DNA from: JACKNG01 sp040220855
GTDB lineage: Bacteria; Pseudomonadota; Gammaproteobacteria; Ga0077536
Assembly: GCA_040220855.1 (NCBI GenBank)
Contig: JAVJVZ010000036.1
Location: 72,102 to 136,101 of the forward strand
Reading direction: 5' to 3'
Length of the DNA stretch: 64,000 nt
The position numbers were made by a program, and so were the translations under genes. The notes beneath the pieces were generated by a model. That model was not told where the DNA came from and did not search any database. It was given only the letters and a program-made list of their open reading frames with translations. Below, in pieces: positions 53,211 through 61,783 of the stretch (the first letter of the stretch is position 1; the number at the start of each line of letters is the position of its first letter).

Positions 53211-54082
53211 CTAATCGCGTTCGTAAGGCCGTGTTTCCCGTCGCCGGTATGGGCACCCGCTTTCTTCCGGCCACCAAGGCCAATCCGAAGGAAATGCTGC
53301 CGGTGGTCGACAAGCCGCTGATCCAGTACGCCGCCGAAGAGGCGGTCGAGGCCGGCATCGAGGAACTGATTTTCATCACCGGCCGAGCCAAGCGGGCGAT
53401 TCCCGATCACTTCGACAAGGCCTACGAGCTCGAAGCCGAACTCGAGAAGGCCAACAAGCAGCAGATGCTCGATATCGTTCGCAACATCCTGCCGCCGAGC
53501 GTGTCGTGCATCTATATCCGGCAGTCGGAGCCGCTCGGTCTCGGTCACGCGGTGCTGTGCGCGCGCCCGGCGGTCGGCAACGAGCCATTCGCGGTACTGC
53601 TCGCCGACGATCTCATCGATGGCGGCTCGCGTGGCTGCCTGAAGCAGATGGTGGCGCAGTTCGAGCACTACAACTCGGGCGTAATCGCCGTGCAGCCGGT
53701 GCCGCCGGACGACACCGACAAGTACGGCATCGTCGAGATCAAGCCGATCGACCAGGGCGTGAGCAAGATCCTGAGCATCGTCGAGAAGCCCAAGCCGGAC
53801 GCCGCGCCGAGCAATCTCGGCGTGGTCGGCCGCTACGTGTTGCCCGGCGAGATCATGGGCATCCTCGAGACCACCCAGCGCGGCGCCGGCAACGAGATCC
53901 AGCTGACGGACGCCATCGCCACCCTGCTCGAACGCCACCAGGTGCTGGCCTACGAGTTCGACGGCACGCGCTACGACTGCGGTTCCAAGCTTGGTTACCT
54001 GCAGGCGACCGTGGATCTGGCCCTCAAGCACGGCGAGGTCGGCGCCGACTTCGACGCCTGGCTGCGCGCGCGGCTGGGCTGA
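53207..54082 (+). CDS. galU: UTP-glucose-1-phosphate uridylyltransferase
   Basis: 291 residues. KAVFPVAGMGTRFLPATKANPKEMLPVVDKPLIQYA is the nucleotide-binding and catalytic start, with VLLADDLID and EKPKPDAAPSNLGVVGRYVL further on. It supplies UDP-glucose for the dehydrogenase and SQD1-like enzymes of the locus. The start is TTG with a strong AAAGGAG seven bases upstream, overlapping the wbpM-type stop (TTGA). Last gene of the polysaccharide locus; it converges on the PhoX-type gene. Confidence 0.94.
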   Translation: MTNRVRKAVFPVAGMGTRFLPATKANPKEMLPVVDKPLIQYAAEEAVEAGIEELIFITGRAKRAIPDHFDKAYELEAELEKANKQQMLDIVRNILPPSVSCIYIRQSEPLGLGHAVLCARPAVGNEPFAVLLADDLIDGGSRGCLKQMVAQFEHYNSGVIAVQPVPPDDTDKYGIVEIKPIDQGVSKILSIVEKPKPDAAPSNLGVVGRYVLPGEIMGILETTQRGAGNEIQLTDAIATLLERHQVLAYEFDGTRYDCGSKLGYLQATVDLALKHGEVGADFDAWLRARLG

Positions 54083-54147
54083 TTGCCGGGGGATGATGCT
54101 GACACGACCGGGCCGGGCTGCGCCGTGGGCGTGTCCGGCGCGGGCCT

Positions 54148-55995
54148 TCAGGTGCCGATGGGGGCGCCGTCTTCGCGGCGGATGGCGAGTACCGACGGGC
54201 GCGGTGGCAGCGCGGGATCGAAATCGGGCCAGCGGGTAGCCGGCGCCAGATAGCGTGAGCCGGGCAGGCCGTCGACGCCTGGGTGCTGCACGGCGAGGAA
54301 CAGCGTGCGGCCGTCGCTGGTGAACTCCGGTCCGCACACCTCGGCGCCGATCGGTGCGCGGAAGAAGCACTTGATGACCGGTTCACCATCACGCTCTTCG
54401 CCGCAGGCCCACAGGCCGTCGGCAAAGCCGGTGGTGGCCCAGGCGCGCCCCTGGTCGGTCGCGATCCAGAGCCGGCCATGGGGATCGAAGGCGCAGTTGT
54501 CGGGGGCGCTGAACCAGCTCGCCTCGGCGAGGCGGGCCGGGTAGCGGGCGCCGTCGCCGGGGTCGCCGGCGAGTGCGAACATTTCCCAGCGGAACTCGGC
54601 TGCTGCGTGCTCGACGTCGGCGCCGGGTGCGCCGGGTGGCAGGAGGCGCAGCACGTGGCCGTGACGGTTGCGGGCGCGCGGGTTGGCCGCGTCTGTCGCC
54701 GCGGCCGGGCGTGCGAGGTTGTTGGTCATGACCGCGTAGACGCTGCCGTCGAGCGGGTTGGCCTCGACGTCCTCGGGCCGATCGAGACGGGTGGCGCCGA
54801 GCAGGTCGGCGGCGCGGCGCGTCTCGATCAGCACGTCCGCCTGGCCGGCGAAGCCGTTGGCCGGCGTCAACGGTCCGTGGCCATGCACCAGCGGCAGCCA
54901 CTCGAGGGTCCCGTCGTCGTGAAAGCGCGCGACGCTGAGTTCGCCGTGATCGAGCAGGTCACGGTTGGCGCCAGGGGCGTGTGCATCAAAGCGGTCGCGG
55001 CTGACGAACCGGTAGAGGTGTTCGAAGACCTCGTCGTCGCCCGAATAGACCACCGCGCGTCCCGAGCGATCGAGCACGCAGGTGGCGGCTTCGTGCTTGA
55101 AGCGGCCGAGCGCGGTACGTTTCACCGGCACCGAGTCCGGTGCGTAGGGATCGAGCTCGACCACCCAGCCGTAGCGGTTCGCCTCGTGTGGTTCGCGCGC
55201 GACGTCGTAGCGGGGGAAGTGCTGCGCCCACCAGCCGTAGCTGCCGCCGCGGCCGACGCCGTAGCGGGCGTGGTTGGCGCGCTCGCGCGGAGCGTCGGTG
55301 CGCCCGCTGAAGGCGAAATCGAAGTTCTCCTCGGCGATCAGCACGGTCCCCCAGGGCGTCTTGCCGCCACTGCACGGGTTGAGGATGCCGGCGACGTGCC
55401 GGCCGGACGGGTCATCACGGGTGGCGAGGCGTGCATGGCCGGCCGCCGGCCCGCCCAGCGTGACACCGGAGGACGCGCTGATGCGGCGGTTGTAGCGCCC
55501 GCGGACGATCGTCCAGGCGTCGCCGTCGAGGCGCAGCTCGACCACCGAGTGGCCGATCGCGGCAAGTTCGACCGCGGTGCGGGCGGCGGTCATCGCCGCG
55601 CCGGGCCGCGCCGGGTCGACATCCGGCCACATGAAGACCGGATTCGTGTACTCGTGGTTGACGCACAGCAGGCCATGGCTGGCGTTGGTGCTGCGCCGCG
55701 GCAATGGCATGAATGCCGTGAAATCGTTGTTGTAGCCGAAGCAGGCGAACTGGTGCGCGGCGTCCTCCGTCGCAAGCGCAGGCACACGCGCGCTGCCGCA
55801 GATGGCATCGCCCCAGCGCAGCAGGACCTGTGCGCGGTAGCCGGTCGGCAGGTGATGCGTGGCACCGGACCCGTGCGGCAGGCCGGCGAAGGTCAGCGGC
55901 GGGCGGTCGCTGCGGGCGGGCAGTGCGACGGCTGGCATGGCGATACTCGCCGCGCCGGCACCGAGGTAGCGGATGAAGCTGCGTCGTGTGGTCAA
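54148..55995 (-). CDS. PhoX-family phosphatase (DUF839), Tat-exported
   Basis: 615 residues. The N terminus MTTRRSFIRYLGAGAASIAMPAVALPA is a twin-arginine signal peptide. The body is the PhoX/DUF839 beta-propeller (GLLCVNHEYTNP, RKxAxT-like GRFKHEAATCVL, GDDEVFEHLYRFVS, RPEDVEANP, PDNCAFDPHGRLWIATDQG). PhoX enzymes are Ca/Fe-dependent periplasmic phosphomonoesterases. The start is TTG; no closer ATG in frame. No Pho box was recognised upstream. Confidence 0.88.
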   Translation of the reverse strand: MTTRRSFIRYLGAGAASIAMPAVALPARSDRPPLTFAGLPHGSGATHHLPTGYRAQVLLRWGDAICGSARVPALATEDAAHQFACFGYNNDFTAFMPLPRRSTNASHGLLCVNHEYTNPVFMWPDVDPARPGAAMTAARTAVELAAIGHSVVELRLDGDAWTIVRGRYNRRISASSGVTLGGPAAGHARLATRDDPSGRHVAGILNPCSGGKTPWGTVLIAEENFDFAFSGRTDAPRERANHARYGVGRGGSYGWWAQHFPRYDVAREPHEANRYGWVVELDPYAPDSVPVKRTALGRFKHEAATCVLDRSGRAVVYSGDDEVFEHLYRFVSRDRFDAHAPGANRDLLDHGELSVARFHDDGTLEWLPLVHGHGPLTPANGFAGQADVLIETRRAADLLGATRLDRPEDVEANPLDGSVYAVMTNNLARPAAATDAANPRARNRHGHVLRLLPPGAPGADVEHAAAEFRWEMFALAGDPGDGARYPARLAEASWFSAPDNCAFDPHGRLWIATDQGRAWATTGFADGLWACGEERDGEPVIKCFFRAPIGAEVCGPEFTSDGRTLFLAVQHPGVDGLPGSRYLAPATRWPDFDPALPPRPSVLAIRREDGAPIGT

Positions 55996-56079
55996 GGCTC
56001 ACGCTCGCCGGGTGCGGGAGGCCCCCGTTCGGGTCAGCGCGAGTCTAGCGAAGTCGCTTGCGGTGCGGTGTGCACCGTG

Positions 56080-56322
56080 TCAGAAATGGTCGTCGCGCAT
56101 GGCGCGCTTACGCGCGAGCTCCGTCTGCAGGTAGGTCAGCGCACGCATGGAGTGTTCGTCTTCGGGCTCGCCGGCACTCGCGATGAGCTGCTCGAGCTCG
56201 AGAATCTCTTCGTCCAGCTCCTCGCGCTCGCTTTCGCTGCCGAGTAGCGGAAAATAGGCCTCCAGCTGCTTGAGTTCCTCGACGAGGTCATTCCAGCCGT
56301 CCGACGTGGGTCCCATCACCAT
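56080..56322 (-). CDS. Small acidic protein of unknown function
   Basis: 80 residues, rich in Glu and Leu, with predicted helical or coiled-coil segments (LVEELKQLEAYF, EREELDEEILELEQLI, TYLQTELARKRAM). No signal peptide or membrane segment. AGGGAAGG seven bases before the ATG supports translation. Not assigned to a family. It is divergent from ppnN across 148 bp of AT-rich sequence. Confidence 0.55.
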   Translation of the reverse strand: MVMGPTSDGWNDLVEELKQLEAYFPLLGSESEREELDEEILELEQLIASAGEPEDEHSMRALTYLQTELARKRAMRDDHF

Positions 56323-56395
56323 TGCCCTTCCCTCCGGTCGTCCGCGACGCGACGTAGCAGGCGCTGCAGCTCATATACGATCTTATCTTGATCGC

Positions 56396-56425
56396 TTAAT
56401 CATCTGATCTAGTGGCGGATAGTAT
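56396..56425 (+). promoter_or_regulatory. Possible ppnN promoter in an AT-rich divergent region
   Basis: TTAATC and TAGTAT are 18 bases apart in the only AT-rich stretch of this neighbourhood and lie about 45 bases before the ppnN ATG. Matches to consensus are weak (three and four of six). Four GATC sites crowd the region (56379-56431). Confidence 0.25.
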
Positions 56426-56470
56426 AGGATCATCACAAACGACTTCAACACCCCCGCGTAAATTCACTTC

Positions 56471-57880
56471 ATGTCCGATCCCGCTTTCGTTCCTCCCCCG
56501 GTCGACCATGCCCGCCCGGTCATCCGTCATGCCCGCGTGGCCCCCGTCTCGTCCCTCGCCGTGCTGTCGCAGCGCGAGGTGACGCTGCTCTGCGAGCGGC
56601 GCTCGCCGGCAATCGATGATCTCTTCCGGCGCTGCGCGCTGGCGGTCCTGTCGAGCGGACTTGAGAGCGACGACCCGCGCAGCCTGCTCGAGCGTTACGC
56701 GAGCTTCCGCGTCGAGCTGGTGCAGGAGGACCGTGGGCTGCGCCTCGACCTGGTCGACGCGCCCGCTAATGCGTTCGTCGACGGCCACATGATCCGCGGC
56801 GTGCGCGAGCACCTCTTCGCGGTGCTACGCGACATCGTCTACATCACCCAGGAACTCGAGTTCGGGGGGCATTTCGATCTCTCGACCACCGCCGGCATCA
56901 CCGACGCGGTATTTCGTATCCTGCGCAACGCCGGTGCGCTCGACGCGCGCATCCGGCGCGGCCTCGTGGTGTGCTGGGGCGGACATTCGATCAGCCGCGA
57001 GGAGTACGACTACACCAAGGAGGTCGGCTATGCACTCGGCCTGCGCGGAGTCGACGTCTGCACCGGCTGTGGTCCGGGCGCGATGAAGGGGCCGATGAAG
57101 GGTGCCACCATCGCGCATGCCAAGCAGCGTGTCGTCGACGGCCGTTACATCGGCATTTCCGAGCCCGGCATCATCGCCGCCGAAGCACCCAACCCCATCG
57201 TCAACGAACTCGTCATCATGCCGGACATGGAGAAGCGCCTCGAAGCCTTCGTGCGCATGGCCCACGGGATCGTGATCTTTCCAGGAGGCGTAGGCACCGC
57301 GGAGGAGCTGCTCTACCTGCTCGGCGTACTGGCCGATCCGCGTAATGCCGACCAGCCGTTGCCGGTGGTGCTGACCGGCCCGGCCGAGAGCGCCGGTTAC
57401 TTCGCCGCGCTCGATGCCTTCATCCGCGAGGTGCTGGGGCCGGAGAGCGCGGCGCGCTACCGCATCGTGGTCGCCAACCCCTCCGCGGTTGCCGAGCAGC
57501 TCGCCCACGCGGCCGCGCAGGTGCTCCGCTACCGCGACGAGGTCGACGATGCCGGCTACTTCAACTGGCGTCTCGCCATCGAGGAGCGCTTTCAGGCGCC
57601 GTTCGCCGCGACCCATGCGAGCATGGCCGAGCTCGTCATCTCGCGCGACCTCCCGCACCACGAGCTCGCCGCCAACCTGCGCCGCCTGTTCTCCGGCATC
57701 GTCGCTGGCAACGTCAAGGAGAGCGGCATCGCTGCCGTCGAGGCCGAGGGGCCGTTCCGCATCCACGGCGAACTCCGCATCATGAACGCGCTCGATGGCC
57801 TGTTGCGCAGCTTCGTCGAGCAGAGCCGCATGCGCCTGCCCGGGCGTGCCTACGACCCTTGCTGGGAGATTGCGCTCTGA
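56471..57880 (+). CDS. ppnN: Pyrimidine/purine nucleotide 5'-monophosphate nucleosidase
   Basis: 469 residues, slightly longer than E. coli PpnN. LOG-family core with CTGCGPGAMKGPMKGATIAHAKQR and the phosphoribohydrolase signature FPGGVGTAEELLYLLGVL, preceded by the PpnN-specific N-terminal domain and followed by its C-terminal domain (FRIHGELRIMNALDGLLRSFV). It cleaves nucleoside monophosphates to base and ribose-5-phosphate and in E. coli is controlled by (p)ppGpp. Housekeeping gene bordering the low-GC insert. Confidence 0.93.
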   Translation: MSDPAFVPPPVDHARPVIRHARVAPVSSLAVLSQREVTLLCERRSPAIDDLFRRCALAVLSSGLESDDPRSLLERYASFRVELVQEDRGLRLDLVDAPANAFVDGHMIRGVREHLFAVLRDIVYITQELEFGGHFDLSTTAGITDAVFRILRNAGALDARIRRGLVVCWGGHSISREEYDYTKEVGYALGLRGVDVCTGCGPGAMKGPMKGATIAHAKQRVVDGRYIGISEPGIIAAEAPNPIVNELVIMPDMEKRLEAFVRMAHGIVIFPGGVGTAEELLYLLGVLADPRNADQPLPVVLTGPAESAGYFAALDAFIREVLGPESAARYRIVVANPSAVAEQLAHAAAQVLRYRDEVDDAGYFNWRLAIEERFQAPFAATHASMAELVISRDLPHHELAANLRRLFSGIVAGNVKESGIAAVEAEGPFRIHGELRIMNALDGLLRSFVEQSRMRLPGRAYDPCWEIAL

Positions 57881-58110
57881 TATCAGCCCAGGCCAGCTGA
57901 GCCGGCAGTGTGTAATCGGAGTTCACTGAAGAATTTCTTGTCTTGAGAGTGCGTAGGAATCTTCGTTCGGCCGTCAGCAATCGGCCATGGTGACGTTATT
58001 CTTCAGATTGCCGGGCGACGCTCTCGTCGAGGCAGTCGCGCTGAGGCGCCGATATCAGGAAGACGCATAGTGCGATGGTCAAGCGTCGCGAAGAGGTAGG
58101 TTGACATACC

Positions 58111-59280
58111 ATGTTTGAAGGTCGCGACTTCGTCGTATTCTCGGATGACTGGGGTCGCCATCCATCGTCCTGCCAGCACTTGTTCCGCTGTATTTCCGAG
58201 CACAACCGAGTCTTATGGGTCGAAACGATTGGAATGCGCACCCCTCGGTTCAACCGCCACGATGCGCGCCGCGCAATCGAGAAGCTTAGAAGTTGGTTTA
58301 ACTCGAGCAGCGCGAAGATACAGACGACAGCTCGTAGCTCGGCTCCTGTAGGCGTTGTTCGCTATTCTCCTCCAATGTACCCCTATTACGGTCATTGCCT
58401 GGGAGCCCGCATTAATGACTGTTTGCTGCCGCGCCTGGTGAGACGCAAGATGGCCCAGCTGGAAATGAAGCGCGCGATCGTGCTGACTACCGTTCCGACG
58501 ACGGCCAGGATCATCGGGCAGCTCGATGGGACTATCACGGTCTATTATCGAGTCGATAGCTTCGACAAATGGCCAGGACACGAAGCTCGACTAATCCAAC
58601 GTATGGAGACACAGGCGATTCGTTCGGCGAACGCGCTAATCGCCACCTCAAGGCGACTCATCGCCGGACAAGCAATCGATGACAAGCACACTTTGGTTCT
58701 ACCCCACGGGGTAGACCTGGAGCATTTTACGTCGGGCGGTGTAGAGCCTGACGCCTTATCAACCGTACCCCGGCCAAGGCTGATGTGTGCGGGGCTCCTG
58801 GACGAGCGTGTAGATCTCACGCTCCTCGCTGAGCTTGCGCACATGCGACCGGATTGGCATATCGTTCTTGTCGGGCCTCGTGCCCTCGAAGCGGTAGAGC
58901 TAGAGCATCGCGACAACGTGCACCTGTTTCCGGCTGTGCCGTACGCAGACTTGCCTGCATGGCTCTCAGCCGCGGACGTATTGATGATTCCCTACGTGCG
59001 TACTGTTCAAACCGATACCATCAGTCCACTCAAGCTGCGGGAGTACCTTGCTTCGGGACGTCCTGTGGCTACGACCAGGCTGCCAGAAGTCGTACGCGAG
59101 TACGGTGCCCTAATTCAGGTTGGAGATGACGCGACGAGCTTTCGAGATGCGATTTCTCGCGCGTTGGCTGATTCTCCTGACTCGGCGTCCTTGCGTCGCC
59201 AGGCCGTTCGGAAGGATACGTGGGTGGCAAGGGCGGATGCACTGTGTGACTTCTTGGCAGAAGTCGAGAAGGCAGCATGA
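58111..59280 (+). CDS. Glycosyltransferase of the GT4-like GT-B fold in the low-GC insert
   Basis: 389 residues. FVVFSDDWGRHPSSCQHLFRCISEHNRVLWVETIGMR is the N terminus seen in a group of polysaccharide GT-B enzymes, VLTTVPTTARIIGQL and YYRVDSFDKWPGHE belong to the acceptor half, and IPYVRTVQTDTISPLKLREYLASGRPVATTRLPEVVREYG is the donor site. The base composition is plainly lower in GC than the main locus and uses TTA, CTA and ATA codons more freely. It lies opposite to the peptide/PqqD/kinase operon and could glycosylate its product or an unrelated glycan. Confidence 0.78.
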   Translation: MFEGRDFVVFSDDWGRHPSSCQHLFRCISEHNRVLWVETIGMRTPRFNRHDARRAIEKLRSWFNSSSAKIQTTARSSAPVGVVRYSPPMYPYYGHCLGARINDCLLPRLVRRKMAQLEMKRAIVLTTVPTTARIIGQLDGTITVYYRVDSFDKWPGHEARLIQRMETQAIRSANALIATSRRLIAGQAIDDKHTLVLPHGVDLEHFTSGGVEPDALSTVPRPRLMCAGLLDERVDLTLLAELAHMRPDWHIVLVGPRALEAVELEHRDNVHLFPAVPYADLPAWLSAADVLMIPYVRTVQTDTISPLKLREYLASGRPVATTRLPEVVREYGALIQVGDDATSFRDAISRALADSPDSASLRRQAVRKDTWVARADALCDFLAEVEKAA

Positions 59281-59287
59281 TTCGGGA

Positions 59288-59398
59288 GTGATTACTTTAA
59301 CTTTACCTTTACCTTGAACCGGCTTTCCGAGGTTCGTTTCCGTTTTTCTTCAGTCTGGATAGGCCTGCTTGCATTTGCCGAGGTGACCAAGTAATCAC
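59288..59398. repeat. Inverted repeat enclosing a hexamer repeat between convergent genes
   Basis: GTGATTACTT (59288-59297) and its exact complement AAGTAATCAC (59389-59398) flank 91 bp. Inside, directly after the left arm, CTTTAA, CTTTAC, CTTTAC and CTTGAA follow one another (59295-59318). The segment separates the glycosyltransferase from the end of the nucleotidyltransferase gene. It may be the relic of a small mobile sequence or a long-stem terminator. Confidence 0.55.
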
Positions 59399-59435
59399 CG
59401 CTTCGAAATGCCGCTTGCGCGGAGCATGCTCGATT

Positions 59436-60533
59436 TCAGTGCTTCGGTCGGAGCGTGTAGATGCCGAAGCGCTCTAATTTGGGGACAATTGTTTTCCGGA
59501 CAAGGTGCGGTGGATACCTTTCGAGCAACCAATGTGATACCTGCCTCGGTACGGGGTTTGCGCCAAGGCTGCGCGGAAGACTCGCCTTTCTGAACAAGAA
59601 ATCAAGCGTCGCGAGCTCGATACTGTTCGGTAAGGCGTATTCGAGATTCGACGGGGGCGCGCTAAGCGCTTCATCGCGTAGGTACTTGTCGAGGAAGCGA
59701 AATGCGAGCGCGCATGGCCGCGAGACACCTAGGCACTCAGCTCTCGCCTGGACTTCCTCATCGAATCGAGGATCGAGAGCTCGAAAATCGCGAAGCAGGG
59801 CGCGGATGTCCAGCAGATCTCTCAGACCGCGGGAAAAGTCACCATTGCGAAACAGGTGCACGCATGCGTGAATGACCATGTCTGCGGGGCCAAGGACGTG
59901 AATACAGTGTGTCCCCTCGATTTTCTCGATCCGTTCGAACAGCAAACTGGCATCGAACTGCAAGGAATCGATGGCCGGCAATATGTTGTGATGCAAATCA
60001 AGTACTGTTGCACGACGTCGGTGTTTCAACGGTCGGATTTCATGAAGCCATCGGCGGAAGAACTGTTCTTGATTATCGGGATCGTCAACTTCGGACCAAT
60101 CATGCGCTAACAGATCTCGTTCGATTTCATCAATGCACGGTTTGCGTACCAGAACATCAACGTCCGAGTAGACCCGTCCCAATGCCGGTGAAAGTCCAGC
60201 ACAAAGGTATGCTGCCCCCTTCAGCAAGACAATCGGCTCATCTCGATTGCAGAACAACGAATCAAGCCGGTCAATCTCCCATTCGACCAGCTTCGCATGG
60301 CGGCGCGTGCGGACCCGGGTCGACTCCAGATGGTCGGCGATTCGTGCCGGCAGGTCGTGTCCGATGTTCTCCTGGTCGATAGCTGCGACGATGTGAGGCA
60401 GCAGCCGAGTCTGCGACAGCATGGGCAACAGCGAGTCCCATTGCTTCAAGGACAGCGCGGTCACCGCGCTTGGACGTCGCAGTAGCTCCAGGAACTGTTC
60501 GTGATCGATACTGTTCACCGCCGAGAGGTCCAT
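59436..60533 (-). CDS. Nucleotidyltransferase of the NTP_transf_5 family
   Basis: 365 residues. IVLLKGAAYLCAGLSPALGRVYSDVDVLVRKP contains the Lys-Gly and R-x(3)-D-x-D metal-binding signature (Asp124, Asp126) of uncharacterised family-5 nucleotidyltransferases; LDLHHNILP and DMVIHACVHLFRNGDFSRGLRDLLDIRALL follow. Members accompany HprK-like kinases in peptide-modifying clusters, and in the pseudomycoidin lasso-peptide cluster the equivalent protein was reported to add sugar to the phosphorylated peptide. Last gene of the minus-strand operon; starts 19 bases inside the kinase gene. Confidence 0.82.
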   Translation of the reverse strand: MDLSAVNSIDHEQFLELLRRPSAVTALSLKQWDSLLPMLSQTRLLPHIVAAIDQENIGHDLPARIADHLESTRVRTRRHAKLVEWEIDRLDSLFCNRDEPIVLLKGAAYLCAGLSPALGRVYSDVDVLVRKPCIDEIERDLLAHDWSEVDDPDNQEQFFRRWLHEIRPLKHRRRATVLDLHHNILPAIDSLQFDASLLFERIEKIEGTHCIHVLGPADMVIHACVHLFRNGDFSRGLRDLLDIRALLRDFRALDPRFDEEVQARAECLGVSRPCALAFRFLDKYLRDEALSAPPSNLEYALPNSIELATLDFLFRKASLPRSLGANPVPRQVSHWLLERYPPHLVRKTIVPKLERFGIYTLRPKH

Positions 60534-61432
60534 TCATCGCTCGCAAAGAACGCGATCGCGTCCTGCAGCCTGCTGTAATGCAGGATGTAGCAGTCCGCCG
60601 ACTCGATCGCATTAGCCAGGGTCGTGAACCCGGCGGCCCCGAGCGCCGCGTAGTTGATTGCGGCATCCTCGGCGACCATCATGAACGCGCGCGTTCTGGG
60701 AACCGGTTCGATTTCCAGCTCACGGCCGGGTTCGAAATCGACGAACACGAAGCTGGACGGCGTGGCAGATTCGTGCACACGTCGCACGCTGTCAGTCGGT
60801 GGCGCGAGATGAGCAACGTCGCCTTTCGGCGTATCGAAGGAGGTCGGCCCGAAGCGAGCGTGCGGGGAGAGGGACTTGATGAGATCGATCGAATCGTTCT
60901 TCAACGCGATTGGCCGGGCGAGTCCGGTAAGACTGCCGTCGTGCGTGGATAGGATCGTCAATTCGTCGGATAACAGGCGCCATCCGTTCAGCGCCAAGGC
61001 AGCAGTCAGTGTGCTCTTGCCAGCCCCTGACTCGCCCACCAGGATGACGGCGCGCCCACCACGTTCCAGCACGCCGGCATGCAGAATCAGGCGATGAAAG
61101 AAGCAACTGAAGACACAGCGGTTCAAGCTCCATTCGAAGTGGGCCATCACCTGAGATGCCGAGAACACCGGGGAACGAAAGCCGCCGATCATCTCGATGA
61201 CCGCGTCACGCGAGAATGGATTCTTCCAGCGGCTGAGTCTCGATGCGGACAAGTGGAAGTCCGCGAAATCTTTCGTCGTGAGGTCGAAATCGCGATAGAC
61301 GGTAGTGATGGCGGTGAGAAGTTCCGGCAGGTCGGTCTCGATCCGGTAGACGAGGTCACCGGTGCGAAGGCAAAGGCTCTTTGAGGGCTGTACGCTGTGC
61401 GCGGCCGCGGGTTGCTTGACGACGGAACTCAC
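60515..61432 (-). CDS. HprK-related kinase (HprK-rel-A type)
   Basis: 305 residues. The C-terminal half has the HPr kinase layout: LILHAGVLERGGRAVILVGESGAGKSTLTAAL with P-loop GESGAGKST (133-141), then WRLLSDELTIL in place of the HprK RLVADD segment. The N-terminal 110 residues are a separate unassigned domain. HprK relatives of this kind phosphorylate peptides in some RiPP clusters (PadeK/ThcoK with lasso peptides). ATG overlaps the PqqD-like stop (ATGA). Confidence 0.85.
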   Translation of the reverse strand: MSSVVKQPAAAHSVQPSKSLCLRTGDLVYRIETDLPELLTAITTVYRDFDLTTKDFADFHLSASRLSRWKNPFSRDAVIEMIGGFRSPVFSASQVMAHFEWSLNRCVFSCFFHRLILHAGVLERGGRAVILVGESGAGKSTLTAALALNGWRLLSDELTILSTHDGSLTGLARPIALKNDSIDLIKSLSPHARFGPTSFDTPKGDVAHLAPPTDSVRRVHESATPSSFVFVDFEPGRELEIEPVPRTRAFMMVAEDAAINYAALGAAGFTTLANAIESADCYILHYSRLQDAIAFFASDEWTSRR

Positions 61433-61716
61433 TGTGAGACTTCGACGAGCAGTCCGAGTTCGTCCAGTTGATTGAGCAGCGACGATGCGAGCTGCTCAAA
61501 TTCCTCCCCGTTCCGTTCGCAGAGCTGTCGTTCGAGGACAAGGCAGCACCGCTCCGTTTCCATACGAGAAGACTCGGCTTCCCGAATTACCGCAGCAGCT
61601 ATGCTGTCGAGGAGATGCGTCTCACCACTCGCGGGGTTGAACACCAGGTGTTCGTCGTCCCACGAACGCCACATGAGTCCGTCACGGGCCGTGAACTGTG
61701 GATGACTCTCTGCCAA
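61429..61716 (-). CDS. PqqD-like protein (HPr-rel-A system type)
   Basis: 95 residues. The PqqD fold is recognisable: LMWRSWDDEHLVFNPASGETHLLDSIAAAVI, a Glu-rich helical region, and FEQLASSLLNQLDELGLLVEV at the end. PqqD folds are RiPP recognition elements that bind a leader peptide and present it to modifying enzymes. The start is TTG with AAGGTGG eight bases upstream. Lies between the small peptide gene and the kinase gene on the same strand. Confidence 0.83.
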   Translation of the reverse strand: MAESHPQFTARDGLMWRSWDDEHLVFNPASGETHLLDSIAAAVIREAESSRMETERCCLVLERQLCERNGEEFEQLASSLLNQLDELGLLVEVSQ

Positions 61717-61760
61717 GTGGCCACCTTCGCAACCTGGGCACGCGATTCGCCTGCATGTCG

Positions 61761-61777
61761 GTGAGCGCGAGGCTCAC
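61761..61777 (-). terminator. Stem-loop between the peptide gene and the PqqD-like gene
   Basis: GTGAGC and GCTCAC form a 6-bp stem with a five-base loop, seven bases after the peptide stop codons and before the PqqD-like start. No T-run. Leaky terminators or processing hairpins at this position are common in RiPP operons to raise peptide over enzyme levels. Confidence 0.4.
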
Positions 61778-61783
61778 GGGTTA

